A DNA stretch of 7,034 nt, from NCBI GenBank assembly GCA_017624645.1, contig JAGAMQ010000003.1, positions 1 through 7,034 on the forward strand, read 5' to 3'. A program made the position numbers and the translations under genes. Of the stretch, positions 1 to 6,570 are shown in pieces. This DNA is from Oscillospiraceae bacterium (GTDB taxonomy: Bacteria; Bacillota; Clostridia; Oscillospirales; Oscillospiraceae). The notes beneath the pieces are model-generated. The model was not told the DNA's origin. It was given only the letters and a program-made list of their open reading frames with translations, and searched no databases. Each line of letters opens with the position of its first letter. The first letter of the stretch is position 1.

Positions 1-75
1 CGTTTTCTCATTGTCCAGAGGTGTGATATATACCTGGAACGGTACATCTTCGCCTACTCCGTAGAACTTTCGCAT
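1..75 (-). CDS. Unidentified ICE protein, N-terminal 25 codons only (runs off left edge)
   Basis: An ATG at 75-73 opens a frame that stays open to the left edge. The visible residues begin MRKFYGVGEDVPFQVYITP. A near-perfect AGGAGG lies 7 bases upstream, so this start is well supported even though only 25 residues can be read. The gene follows topB directly in the same operon. In related elements this place is often taken by accessory transfer or anti-restriction proteins (for example YodL/DUF4316-type or ArdA proteins). The short phrase FQVYIT recalls the opening strand of such small acidic proteins, but that is too little to name a family. Function unknown. Confidence 0.75.
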   Translation of the reverse strand, partial: MRKFYGVGEDVPFQVYITPLDNEKT

Positions 76-82
76 AGGGATA

Positions 83-88
83 CCTCCT
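83..88 (-). promoter_or_regulatory. Ribosome binding site of the left-edge gene, touching the topB stop codon
   Basis: The minus strand reads AGGAGG 7 bases before the ATG at 75. Its first base is the last base of the TAA stop of topB (90-88). Ribosomes ending topB therefore stop on the Shine-Dalgarno site of the next gene, an arrangement that favours coupled re-initiation. Confidence 0.8.
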
Positions 89-2181
89 TACTGTGCTGCC
101 GGTTTGCGTTTCTTGGGGAACTCCATCTTGAATTTCACGAACTTGCCGCCGGTATCGTCCAGAACCACCGTTGCGTCGTAGGTGTCGCCCTTCTTTTCAG
201 ACCACATACCCTTGACTGCTGTGCGGCCCCGTTTCAGAAGATCCGCTGCCATCTTCTTGGTCAGCTCCTTCTTTCGGGAAGTCCAGAAACGGTCCTGCTT
301 CCACAGAACGAAGCTGCAGGAACGGTCAGAACAGGCAAAATTTTTCTTGCCCTCATATACTGGCTTGCCGCAGCGGGGACAGCAGCCGATGATCTCCCGG
401 TCAGGAGCAAAGAGCTTCTGGCCTTCCTCGGAGATACCTGTATATTTTCTGACCAGTTCCCGGACCATATCGCAGATCCCATCGGTGAAGGTATCGGGAT
501 CACCTTCACCTCTGGCAATAGCGGTAAGATTCTGCTCCCATTCTGCCGTCAGCATGGGAGAGGTCAGCGGTTCAGGAAGCACCGTGACCAGGTTGATACC
601 ATCCTTGGTGGGGATCAGGGATTTGCCCTTGCGTTCCACGAAACCGGCTGCCACCAGCTTTTCGATGATGGCTGCCCTGGTTGCCGGGGTGCCCAGGCCC
701 TTGCGTTCCGCGTCCTCCGGCATATCCTCCTTGCCTGCGGTCTCCATGGCAGAGAGTAAGGTATCTTCGGTGTAAGATTTCGGTGGAGAAGTAAATCGCT
801 CGCAGATGGTCACGGTCACATCCCGGAAGGTCTGCCCTTCGGTAAAGTCGGGAAAATCACGGGTAGGCGCATCCTCGTCAGGCTGCTCCTTCAGGGAGGA
901 ACGGAAAATACGGTCAATTTCCCGCCAGCCCTCCACGAAATCCCGCTTGCCCTTTACGGTGAAGTCATAGCCGCCGCACTCAAAGGTGGCCGTCACCACA
1001 TCGTAGATATGGGGATTACCAACGGCACACAGCAGCTTGCAGCAGACCAGCAGCAGAAGGTTTCGTTCCCCCACGGGAAGGATCTTCAGATTTGCTTTCT
1101 CAATTTCCAAGGTAGGAATAATGGCATGGTGATCCGTCACATCCTTATCGGAAATGGTCAGGGACACCAGGGGATAGAAATTACTGCAGGTATCAAAGGG
1201 AGGCAGCTTTGCCGCCAGATGGACAAGAACGGTTGCGGTTTCTTCCATATCCGCAGTCAAGTATCGGCTGTCTGTACGGGGATAGGTCAGCAGCTTCTTT
1301 TCATAGAGGGACTGGGCATATTCCAAAGTCTGCTTGGCCGTATAGCCGAAGATCCGGTTTGCTTCCCTCTGTAAGGTGGTCAGATCATAGAGCTTCGGGG
1401 GATTTTCCTTCTTCTGCTCCTTGGTCACGGAGGTACAGACCACTTCGCTTTCAGAGCAATTCACCAAGGCGGCCTGCGCCTGGGAGAGATGCTGGAAGCG
1501 TTCGGACAGCACTTCGGTTCCGTTCAGATCCAGCTTCACATGATGGAATTTTTCCTTTTTGAATGTGGAGATCTTACCGTCACGCTCCACCAGCATTGCC
1601 AAGGTAGGCGTCTGGACACGGCCCACATTCAAAGTCCGGTGGTACAGAACGGAGAACAGACGGGTGGCATTGATACCCACCAGCCAGTCGGCTTTCTGAC
1701 GGCACAGTGCGCTATGGTACAGGGCATCGTACTCGCTTCCGGGGCGCAGTTCCTTAAATCCTTCCCGGATCGCACTGTCCTCCATGGACGAGATCCAAAG
1801 CCGTTCCACTTTCTTTGTGCAGCCGGTCATGCCATACACCAGCCGGAAGATCAGCTCACCCTCACGGCCAGCGTCACAGGCATTGACAATGGTATCCACA
1901 TCGGCACGGTTCATAAGACTGCGGAGGTTATAAAAAGCATCCTCTTTGCCCGGTGCCAGTACATAGCGGAAAGGCTCCGGGAGGATGGGCAGATCATCAT
2001 AACGCCACTTTTTATACCGTTCATCGTAACTGGCCGCGTCCATGGGGGACACCAGATGGCCCACGCACCAGGAAACGATCAGACCGTTGCCCTCATAAAA
2101 GCCATCGGCCCTGGATGCTGCACCCAGGGCCGAAGCGATAGATTTTGCTACACTCGGTTTTTCTGCAATTACTAACTTCAA
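88..2181 (-). CDS. topB: DNA topoisomerase III (type IA), ICE-borne TopB
   Basis: Type IA topoisomerase of 697 residues, which cuts one DNA strand through a tyrosine and passes or decatenates strands. In ICEs it is thought to help process DNA during conjugal transfer and replication. The N-terminal TOPRIM domain has Glu7 in AEKPSVA and DAGREGE at 103-109; this Gly-containing form replaces the second Asp of the classical DxDREGE motif and is, as far as I recall, usual in Gram-positive Top[11 protein letters not shown] is at 185-194, the catalytic Tyr300 lies in [18 protein letters not shown] is at 350-357 and GLGTPATRA at 495-503. A C-terminal zinc-finger-like region has Cys601, 604, 617 and 622, followed by a basic tail. 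The length is normal and all core motifs are present, so it should be active. The start is TTG, chosen because the family sequence begins exactly at [10 protein letters not shown]. The TTG overlaps the TGA of the upstream DUF4366 gene (TTGA). Confidence 0.96.
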   Translation of the reverse strand: MKLVIAEKPSVAKSIASALGAASRADGFYEGNGLIVSWCVGHLVSPMDAASYDERYKKWRYDDLPILPEPFRYVLAPGKEDAFYNLRSLMNRADVDTIVNACDAGREGELIFRLVYGMTGCTKKVERLWISSMEDSAIREGFKELRPGSEYDALYHSALCRQKADWLVGINATRLFSVLYHRTLNVGRVQTPTLAMLVERDGKISTFKKEKFHHVKLDLNGTEVLSERFQHLSQAQAALVNCSESEVVCTSVTKEQKKENPPKLYDLTTLQREANRIFGYTAKQTLEYAQSLYEKKLLTYPRTDSRYLTADMEETATVLVHLAAKLPPFDTCSNFYPLVSLTISDKDVTDHHAIIPTLEIEKANLKILPVGERNLLLLVCCKLLCAVGNPHIYDVVTATFECGGYDFTVKGKRDFVEGWREIDRIFRSSLKEQPDEDAPTRDFPDFTEGQTFRDVTVTICERFTSPPKSYTEDTLLSAMETAGKEDMPEDAERKGLGTPATRAAIIEKLVAAGFVERKGKSLIPTKDGINLVTVLPEPLTSPMLTAEWEQNLTAIARGEGDPDTFTDGICDMVRELVRKYTGISEEGQKLFAPDREIIGCCPRCGKPVYEGKKNFACSDRSCSFVLWKQDRFWTSRKKELTKKMAADLLKRGRTAVKGMWSEKKGDTYDATVVLDDTGGKFVKFKMEFPKKRKPAAQ

Positions 2182-2909
2182 ATGGTATCCTCACTTTCTT
2201 CATCGTCATTGAGATATTCTTCTTCATCTTCCAGATCGAAGTCGTCCAGATCAGAAGGGACATTCTTTCCCTGCTTGGGTTTCATAACCAGGAAATAATA
2301 AACAGCACCGCCGCCTGCGCCCAGAATCAGCACCAGAGCAAGGATCGCGCCGGTACTGGACTGCCTGGCAGGTTCCTCCGGCTCGGTGGGTTCCGTAGGC
2401 TGCGCCTCCTTACCCACGCACTCGCTCATATTGGTCATACAGAGCTTGCAGGCCGTATTGACGGCACCGGCCTGGCATTTGTCGGTACAGGAACAGACGA
2501 TAGGCGCAGCTTCGGTCTGTCCTTCCTCCATCAGGGCCAGCAGATCCGCTTCATCTACCTGGTTCAGGAAATGGACGGTGTTTTCGCCGTCGTCTGCCCG
2601 GTCGATGATGATATAGAAGTAGTTGCCGGACTTGGATACCACAGTAATAAACTGCTTATCCTCCGTAGCTTCGCCCTCGATATCGTCCACCAGGGTCATA
2701 TTGCCGTCGGGGGTCAGAGGAATACCGCCTGTGGTAGGTACCTCCGGCTCCGGTTCGGTAGGCTCCGGCATAGGCTCGGTCACTTCCTCATTTACAATAT
2801 CCTCCGGGTCGGGATCTTCCGCATAGGCGAAGGCTGTCATGGAAAAAGAGGTCAGACACATCACCAACAGCAGCAGAAAGCTCAACAGACGGATGCTTTT
2901 AGTTTTCAT
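2178..2909 (-). CDS. DUF4366 / CD1107-family conjugative element membrane protein
   Basis: Predicted envelope protein of 243 residues, of the kind found next to topB in Tn1549/CTn-type ICEs; its role in transfer is not established. A basic start and hydrophobic run (residues 1-28, ending near AFA/AYA) form a signal peptide. A Pro-Glu spacer follows (about 44-58), then an external domain (about 62-168) containing six Cys at 139, 141, 145, 154, 157 and 164. A second PTEP spacer (171-180), one membrane span (about 187-208) and an acidic cytoplasmic tail (about 219-242) complete it. This is a type I topology. An upstream in-frame ATG at 2915 lies only 3 bases from the GGAGG, while the ATG at 2909 sits 9 bases away and begins directly at [10 protein letters not shown], so 2909 is preferred; a longer frame reaches 2939. 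The start overlaps the DUF4315 stop by 11 bases and the end overlaps the topB start. Confidence 0.85.
   Translation of the reverse strand: MKTKSIRLLSFLLLLVMCLTSFSMTAFAYAEDPDPEDIVNEEVTEPMPEPTEPEPEVPTTGGIPLTPDGNMTLVDDIEGEATEDKQFITVVSKSGNYFYIIIDRADDGENTVHFLNQVDEADLLALMEEGQTEAAPIVCSCTDKCQAGAVNTACKLCMTNMSECVGKEAQPTEPTEPEEPARQSSTGAILALVLILGAGGGAVYYFLVMKPKQGKNVPSDLDDFDLEDEEEYLNDDEESEDTI
2188..2194 (-). promoter_or_regulatory. Ribosome binding site that sets the TTG start of topB
   Basis: The minus strand reads GTGAGGA, with the GAGG core ending 7 bases before the TTG at 2181-2179. It lies inside the last codons of the DUF4366 gene. No in-frame ATG at a usable distance competes with the TTG, and the conserved N-terminus starts here. 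Confidence 0.65.
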
Positions 2910-3192
2910 CGGCATAGTCCTCCGCGTCCCCGGCAGCATCTTCGGGATCGGCGCCGCTATCCACTGCCATCATATCCTCAGGCAGGGAGATCAGGCCGCT
3001 GGCATAGGCTTTCAGGAACATGGTCAGTTCCTTGTTGTCCATCTTGACTGCCTTGACCATGCGGACGATTTCCAGATTTTCTTCCTCCACAAGCTGCGCT
3101 TCCAGAGAACGCAGCTTCTTTTGCATTTCAGAGATCTTCTCTTTGGTTTTTTCGATATCCTTTCGGATCTTGTCAACAGTTGCCAAGTTCAA
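2899..3192 (-). CDS. DUF4315 family small coiled-coil protein
   Basis: Small, highly charged helical protein of about 97 residues, typical of the DUF4315 proteins that precede DUF4366 and topB in Clostridia ICEs. Residues about 7-40 have the Lys/Glu-rich pattern of a coiled coil ([20 protein letters not shown]). A second helix follows (about 41-63), and the tail is acidic and disordered-looking. There is no signal peptide or membrane segment, so it is probably cytoplasmic. Function is unknown; a structural or adaptor role in transfer is only inference. The start is uncertain: the strong GAAAGGAG at 3204-3197 points to TTG at 3192 (4-base spacing) or TTG at 3186 (10-base spacing), whereas ATG at 3207 lies upstream of that site and has a weak one of its own. 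The frame is open further upstream to 3291. The gene overlaps the end of the PP-loop gene by 20 bases and the DUF4366 gene by 11. Confidence 0.82.
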   Translation of the reverse strand: MNLATVDKIRKDIEKTKEKISEMQKKLRSLEAQLVEEENLEIVRMVKAVKMDNKELTMFLKAYASGLISLPEDMMAVDSGADPEDAAGDAEDYADEN

Positions 3193-3913
3193 ATAGCTCC
3201 TTTCCATATCGTTGTTTCCATGAGAAATTGCGCCCAAGGCCCTGTACGGTTTTAAGATTGGCCTGGGCATTATCTTCCAGGGCGCAGGCACGCCGGAACA
3301 GTTCCGTATGCTGCTCCCGGAGAGTAAGGATCTCGTTCTCCTTCATGCTGGGACAGAAAAAACAGGAGGATTTCCCCGGCTGCGGCAAGCCTGCCGCTTC
3401 GATTGCCCGGATACAATCCTCCCGCCGCCAGCCCCATTCCATAAGGGGATACCATTTACTGTACTTGGGATCAGCAAGATCCCGCAGCAGCACCTTATCG
3501 CTTCTGTGTTTTTCTCCTGCATCATAGCCCACAAATTTGACTACCTTCCGCCCACGCTCCCAAGCTGCCCGGCACCTGGGATCGTTGTTGCAATACTTGT
3601 CCTGCGGCCCAATTTTGTGTTTCAGGGAACACTTCTTATGCCCATAGGCAATAGAGGGCAGTGTGCCGCTTTGCAGACATTCATCCTCCAAGGTCAGCCG
3701 CTTGCCGTCCTGAGTGTGCTTGTACACGCAGGTAATGGTGGGCATCCCGTGTTCCTTCAGCCACCGGTCCATGATGTTTAGGTAGACATAGGTATGGGGA
3801 TGCTCTGCGCCGGTATCCGCAAAGAGGATCAGATCCACCGGGATACGGTGCTGATGCAGCCCAATCAGTAAGGCGGTGCTGTTGGCACCGCCTCCATAGG
3901 AAACAATGTTCAT
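3173..3913 (-). CDS. PP-loop ATPase, PAPS-reductase (adenine nucleotide alpha-hydrolase) superfamily
   Basis: Cytoplasmic protein of 246 residues with the PP-loop fold, which binds ATP and adenylates a substrate. SYGGGANST at 5-13 is the PP-loop (SGGxDS type), followed by the second core strand FADTG at 31-35. GYDAGEKHR at 129-137 matches the conserved G-x-x-GE-x-x-R block, and YPLMEWGWRREDC (155-167) with SSCFFCPSMK (182-191) is typical of phage and ICE members. Cysteines at 79, 95, 108, 114, 184 and 187 could hold a metal or Fe-S cluster. The ECGLH motif of true CysH sulfate-assimilation reductases is absent, so the common label 'phosphoadenosine phosphosulfate reductase' describes fold only. 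The substrate is unknown; DndC (DNA phosphorothioation) belongs to the same superfamily, but no other dnd gene is present here. The ATG follows the XF1762 stop by 3 bases with GGGAGGT upstream, so the two are co-translated. The 3' end overlaps the DUF4315 gene. Confidence 0.85.
   Translation of the reverse strand: MNIVSYGGGANSTALLIGLHQHRIPVDLILFADTGAEHPHTYVYLNIMDRWLKEHGMPTITCVYKHTQDGKRLTLEDECLQSGTLPSIAYGHKKCSLKHKIGPQDKYCNNDPRCRAAWERGRKVVKFVGYDAGEKHRSDKVLLRDLADPKYSKWYPLMEWGWRREDCIRAIEAAGLPQPGKSSCFFCPSMKENEILTLREQHTELFRRACALEDNAQANLKTVQGLGRNFSWKQRYGKELFELGNC
3197..3204 (-). promoter_or_regulatory. Ribosome binding site of the DUF4315 gene, inside the PP-loop gene
   Basis: The minus strand reads GAAAGGAG. 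It lies within the last codons of the upstream PP-loop ATPase gene and just downstream of the in-frame ATG at 3207. This makes a TTG start at 3192 (or 3186) more likely than the ATG. Confidence 0.6.
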
Positions 3914-3916
3914 GCG

Positions 3917-4366
3917 CTACCTCCCATCCAGCCGCTTTTCATAGCGGTATTTCATTTGTGCCGGATAAATTGGCTCGGAGGGCTTCCGTTTTCCGGTCCA
4001 TTCCTTGCCGCCAGCCAGTCCCATGCAGGTCCAGCCAGCAGCCCGAAGGCTCGTTCCATCCTCGGTATCCAGAATATAGGTTATGATCTTTCGGTAGCCC
4101 ATGGCTTTTGCCACCCTTGCTGCAGCTCCATAAAGGAAGCTGCAAGCATTAGGTGTGCCATTGGTGCATAAGCGGTTGACTTCCAGGGTCAGGCCATCAT
4201 CCAGATACCGGCTGACCGGTCGCCCGGTGATCGCCACCCCTGCAAGCTGCCCGTCTGCCATGCAGCCCAGAGAAAACTTATGCCCACGCACCGGCTTGTG
4301 GTGCCTATGGTGGTGAGAAACAAAAGCGTTGGCTTCTTTCAGAGATACCGGCTTTAGTGTCAGCAT
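3917..4366 (-). CDS. XF1762-family GNAT-like protein
   Basis: A 149-residue protein matching, by recall, the XF1762 family found in phages and mobile elements. The layout is GNAT-like: a strand LAGVAITGRPV (41-51), a strand LEVNRLC (61-67), a helix of the acetyl-CoA-binding kind (about 74-89, ending AKAMGY), a strand KIITYIL (93-99) and the hallmark GTSLRAAGW (104-112), which resembles the S-x-x-xx-x-GF/W end of acyltransferases. A His-rich HHHRHHKP (18-25) near the N-terminus could bind metal or nucleic acid. Phage Mu Mom, a DNA-modifying enzyme, also has a GNAT fold; a similar role here is an inference. The start has GGAGGG 6 bases upstream and follows the CD1108-like stop by 12 bases. Its end is 3 bases from the PP-loop ATPase gene, so the two probably act together. 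There is no signal peptide or membrane span. Confidence 0.8.
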   Translation of the reverse strand: MLTLKPVSLKEANAFVSHHHRHHKPVRGHKFSLGCMADGQLAGVAITGRPVSRYLDDGLTLEVNRLCTNGTPNACSFLYGAAARVAKAMGYRKIITYILDTEDGTSLRAAGWTCMGLAGGKEWTGKRKPSEPIYPAQMKYRYEKRLDGR

Positions 4367-4378
4367 AGCATCCCTCCA

Positions 4379-6415
4379 TCAGTTATAGGGCGGTCTGGCA
4401 AAGGCATAAAAATGGGTCTGCCAGTAGGTAGAATTGAGATTTGCATACTGGATAGGATCTCCGCAATGCAGCATGACCCCGCCGCCTACATAAATGCCCA
4501 CATGGGAAATGCCGGGGGTATCATAGGTGCCCACAAAGAACACCAGATCTCCGGGACGGGCATTGGAAGAAGATACCGGGGTGGAAATGTTGTAAAGTCC
4601 CTGGGCTCCCAGCCGTCCGGTATTGCATAGACCGCTGTTGGTCAGCACCCACGAAACAAACCCGGAACAGTCGAAGGAGGTATTGGGATTGCTGCCGCCC
4701 CATACGTAGGGATAGCCAATGTACTTCTCTGCCTCCGCGATCAGGGTCGCAAAGGTTTCGTCCTCCAGGGCTGACGGTGGGATCTCATAGAGATCCGGGG
4801 GCTCCGTGTACTTCGACACATAGCCGGAATCAGGGAACAGATCTTCCCGGTTGCCCAACGTGCCCATATAGGTTGCGTACATGGAAAGGGTATCCTCGTC
4901 CATGATATACACCGGCACATGGGACAGATTGAAGTTTTCCAGTTCCACGGTGCAGATGTAATAGGTATAGGGTACTTCTACCTCCTGCTCATAGTCCTCC
5001 ATGACCTGCCAGCCGTATTCGTCCAAAACGAACTCCCCGGTAACCGGGTCACGCTTCGGTCGTTCTATGATCTCAATTTCTGTCCTGTACCTGGTTTCCG
5101 TTTCCACAGTCTCCGTCAGGATATATTGCTTTTCAAAGAGCATTTCCAAATCGTCCTGCACATCGGCAAGGGTAAAGATCCCTTCATGGAGGGCAGACAG
5201 AATGGAGATCAGCACATAGGGGTCGTGCTCGATATCGTCAAGATCATAGTGGTATTCATCGTAGGCATGGGTGCTTTCGTAGGTGTCCAGGTATTCTTGC
5301 AGCTCCGCTTCCATGGCGCAGTAGGCAGCTTCCGCAGAAAGAATATCCGAATCCTCCGACAGATAGGAGGAACTGAACACACTGCTGATGCCGGAACCCG
5401 CCATCATGGAACAGGAGGATACACCGCCGATCAGCATAACGACAATAGCCGCAATCCCAACAATGGGAAGGATCACCTTGCTGTGCTTCTTGACAAAGGC
5501 TGCGGTTTTCTGTGCCGCCTCCTTCGTCCTGACCGCTGCCGTCTTTGCTGCCGATGCTGTTTTCTGCGTATTTTCCTGCGCGTTTCGTACCTCTTTGGTA
5601 TAACTGCGCTGGATACGCTTTTTCTGCAGATACCGGGATACCGGGTTGGAGGTCGCAAGGCTGGGATCATCCTGGACCGCTTTCTGATACAAAACCTCCG
5701 CATTGGCTTTATTGGCCGCCTGCTCCGCCTTGGCTGCATCCCGCCAGGGCTTGGTTTCATGGTGGTGGAGTGCCTGCCGTACCCGGCTCCCGGCATGAAG
5801 TACACCCTGTTCTGCCAATTCTTCGGCCTTGTGCCCGGCTTCCACACCCACATTTTCCTGTTCCACTTCGTGAACTTTGTTGTGGGCGGCAAGGGAAATC
5901 TCTTGGGCAGGTCTGCCCAGGGGGTTGTGCCGCAGCTTCCCGTTGGGCTTTTTCTCCACTTCCTCAAAACGGATAGAGGTTTTACCCTTGCCGGTTGCTT
6001 CATCGAATACCCGTTCCTTCACCTTTACGGTTTTGGTGGGGATCTTCGATTTGGCTGTGTCCAGCTCATCCGCTGCCCGGTCAGAGCGTTCAATGTACTT
6101 CCGAAGGTTAGGATCGGCACGGTCCTCGTCGGTAAATTGCAGCCGGGAGGATGGGTGCTGCCGGGCTTCGCTTCCTTCCCGGACTGCTTCCGCATTCTGC
6201 TTTGCAGCCTTTCGTTCCCGGTGCCGGGTATGGGTATGGGCAGCTTCCTTGACCGCCGTTTCCGTAAAGGATACCGTTTCCTCCTGGGGATTGAAGTGTG
6301 TTTCTTCCTCGCGGCCGCTGATGCGCTCCACCTCGCCGGTGGCAAGGTTTTCGGCTACCGCACCGTCATGGGTCAATTTCTGAGCAACCTTTTCCGGTGC
6401 TTTCATTTCCTTCAT
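4379..6415 (-). CDS. CD1108-family conjugative element protein with C-terminal NlpC/P60 peptidoglycan hydrolase domain
   Basis: A 678-residue type II membrane protein, expected to cleave peptide stems of peptidoglycan and open the wall for the mating channel. Residues 1-310 are charged, Ala/Lys/Glu-rich and partly coiled-coil, presumably cytoplasmic. One membrane span lies at about 313-332 (ILPIVGIAAIVVMLIGG). Residues about 350-530 form the CD1108-type middle domain, with no clear lysozyme signature by eye. The NlpC/P60 domain (about 557-678) has YPYVWGG (568-574), the nucleophile Cys583 in FDCSGF, His638 in ISHVGIY and a third polar residue His650 in MLHCGD, so the catalytic triad is intact. 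It is the functional counterpart of CwlT/ORF14 of Tn916. The ATG at 6415 overlaps the TGA of the methyltransferase tail (ATGA). Its Shine-Dalgarno site is poor (GGTGG), which suggests coupled translation; the ATG at codon 4 is an alternative start. Confidence 0.92.
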   Translation of the reverse strand: MKEMKAPEKVAQKLTHDGAVAENLATGEVERISGREEETHFNPQEETVSFTETAVKEAAHTHTRHRERKAAKQNAEAVREGSEARQHPSSRLQFTDEDRADPNLRKYIERSDRAADELDTAKSKIPTKTVKVKERVFDEATGKGKTSIRFEEVEKKPNGKLRHNPLGRPAQEISLAAHNKVHEVEQENVGVEAGHKAEELAEQGVLHAGSRVRQALHHHETKPWRDAAKAEQAANKANAEVLYQKAVQDDPSLATSNPVSRYLQKKRIQRSYTKEVRNAQENTQKTASAAKTAAVRTKEAAQKTAAFVKKHSKVILPIVGIAAIVVMLIGGVSSCSMMAGSGISSVFSSSYLSEDSDILSAEAAYCAMEAELQEYLDTYESTHAYDEYHYDLDDIEHDPYVLISILSALHEGIFTLADVQDDLEMLFEKQYILTETVETETRYRTEIEIIERPKRDPVTGEFVLDEYGWQVMEDYEQEVEVPYTYYICTVELENFNLSHVPVYIMDEDTLSMYATYMGTLGNREDLFPDSGYVSKYTEPPDLYEIPPSALEDETFATLIAEAEKYIGYPYVWGGSNPNTSFDCSGFVSWVLTNSGLCNTGRLGAQGLYNISTPVSSSNARPGDLVFFVGTYDTPGISHVGIYVGGGVMLHCGDPIQYANLNSTYWQTHFYAFARPPYN

Positions 6416-6570
6416 GTGTCACCACCAGCCTTTCCATAGGGGCAGATGCTTTGACAGGCCCCGGTCTCAATGGCGGCAATATAGTGAAAGATAGGATATG
6501 CCTGGGGAGGGCTGACCGCGTTGCCCAGGGTTTTCAGCCGCAGGGCCCGGCCGTCCATGCGCTCCGTCAT
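6412..6570 (-). CDS. Motif X end of the cytosine methyltransferase, in the -1 frame (split subunit or frameshifted tail)
   Basis: A 52-codon frame containing RLKTLGNAVSPPQAYPI (11-27), which fits motif X of cytosine-5 DNA methyltransferases (R-x-x-x-LGN[AS]V), the element that completes the AdoMet pocket. It lies -1 to the main methyltransferase frame. Family similarity seems to continue upstream of the ATG in this frame (GVPRM), which suggests that it was once fused to the main frame and that a base was lost near 6597-6605. Yet the piece could also be translated on its own: the ATG at 6570 overlaps the TGA of the upstream frame (ATGA), and AAGGAG lies 8 bases before it. Its own stop overlaps the start of the CD1108-like gene. 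Natural two-polypeptide m5C methyltransferases exist (M.AquI, M.EcoHK31I), so a split enzyme is possible, but a broken gene or sequencing error is at least as likely. Confidence 0.6.
   Translation of the reverse strand: MTERMDGRALRLKTLGNAVSPPQAYPIFHYIAAIETGACQSICPYGKAGGDT

Noticed and set aside
1489..2175. A 228-codon plus-strand open frame opposite topB
   Set aside because: It lies antisense to the TOPRIM-encoding part of topB, and no motif or independent start signal supports it.
2371..2780. Repeated ggctcggt/ggctccgg-like stretches
   Set aside because: They encode the two Pro-Glu spacers of the DUF4366 protein. They are low-complexity coding sequence, not a CRISPR or mobile repeat.
2145..3047. 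A 300-codon plus-strand open frame across DUF4366 and DUF4315
   Set aside because: It crosses two real genes on the other strand and shows no domain-like features; its His/Gln/Arg-rich composition is typical of an antisense shadow.
3173..3913. DNA phosphorothioation (dnd) locus
   Set aside because: Only a DndC-superfamily fold is present. No DndA cysteine desulfurase, DndB, DndD or DndE is encoded in the window, and the neighbours are transfer genes.
5398..5420. Lipobox-like VSSC at residues 332-335 of the CD1108-like protein
   Set aside because: A lipobox must sit at the end of an N-terminal signal peptide. Here about 310 charged residues precede it, so it is simply the end of an internal membrane span.
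4919..6439. A 506-codon open frame on the plus strand opposite the CD1108-like gene
   Set aside because: It is antisense to a gene with clear membrane and NlpC/P60 motifs. Its translation has the odd, Phe/Gly/Arg/His-rich composition of a shadow frame, and no ribosome site or family motif was seen.
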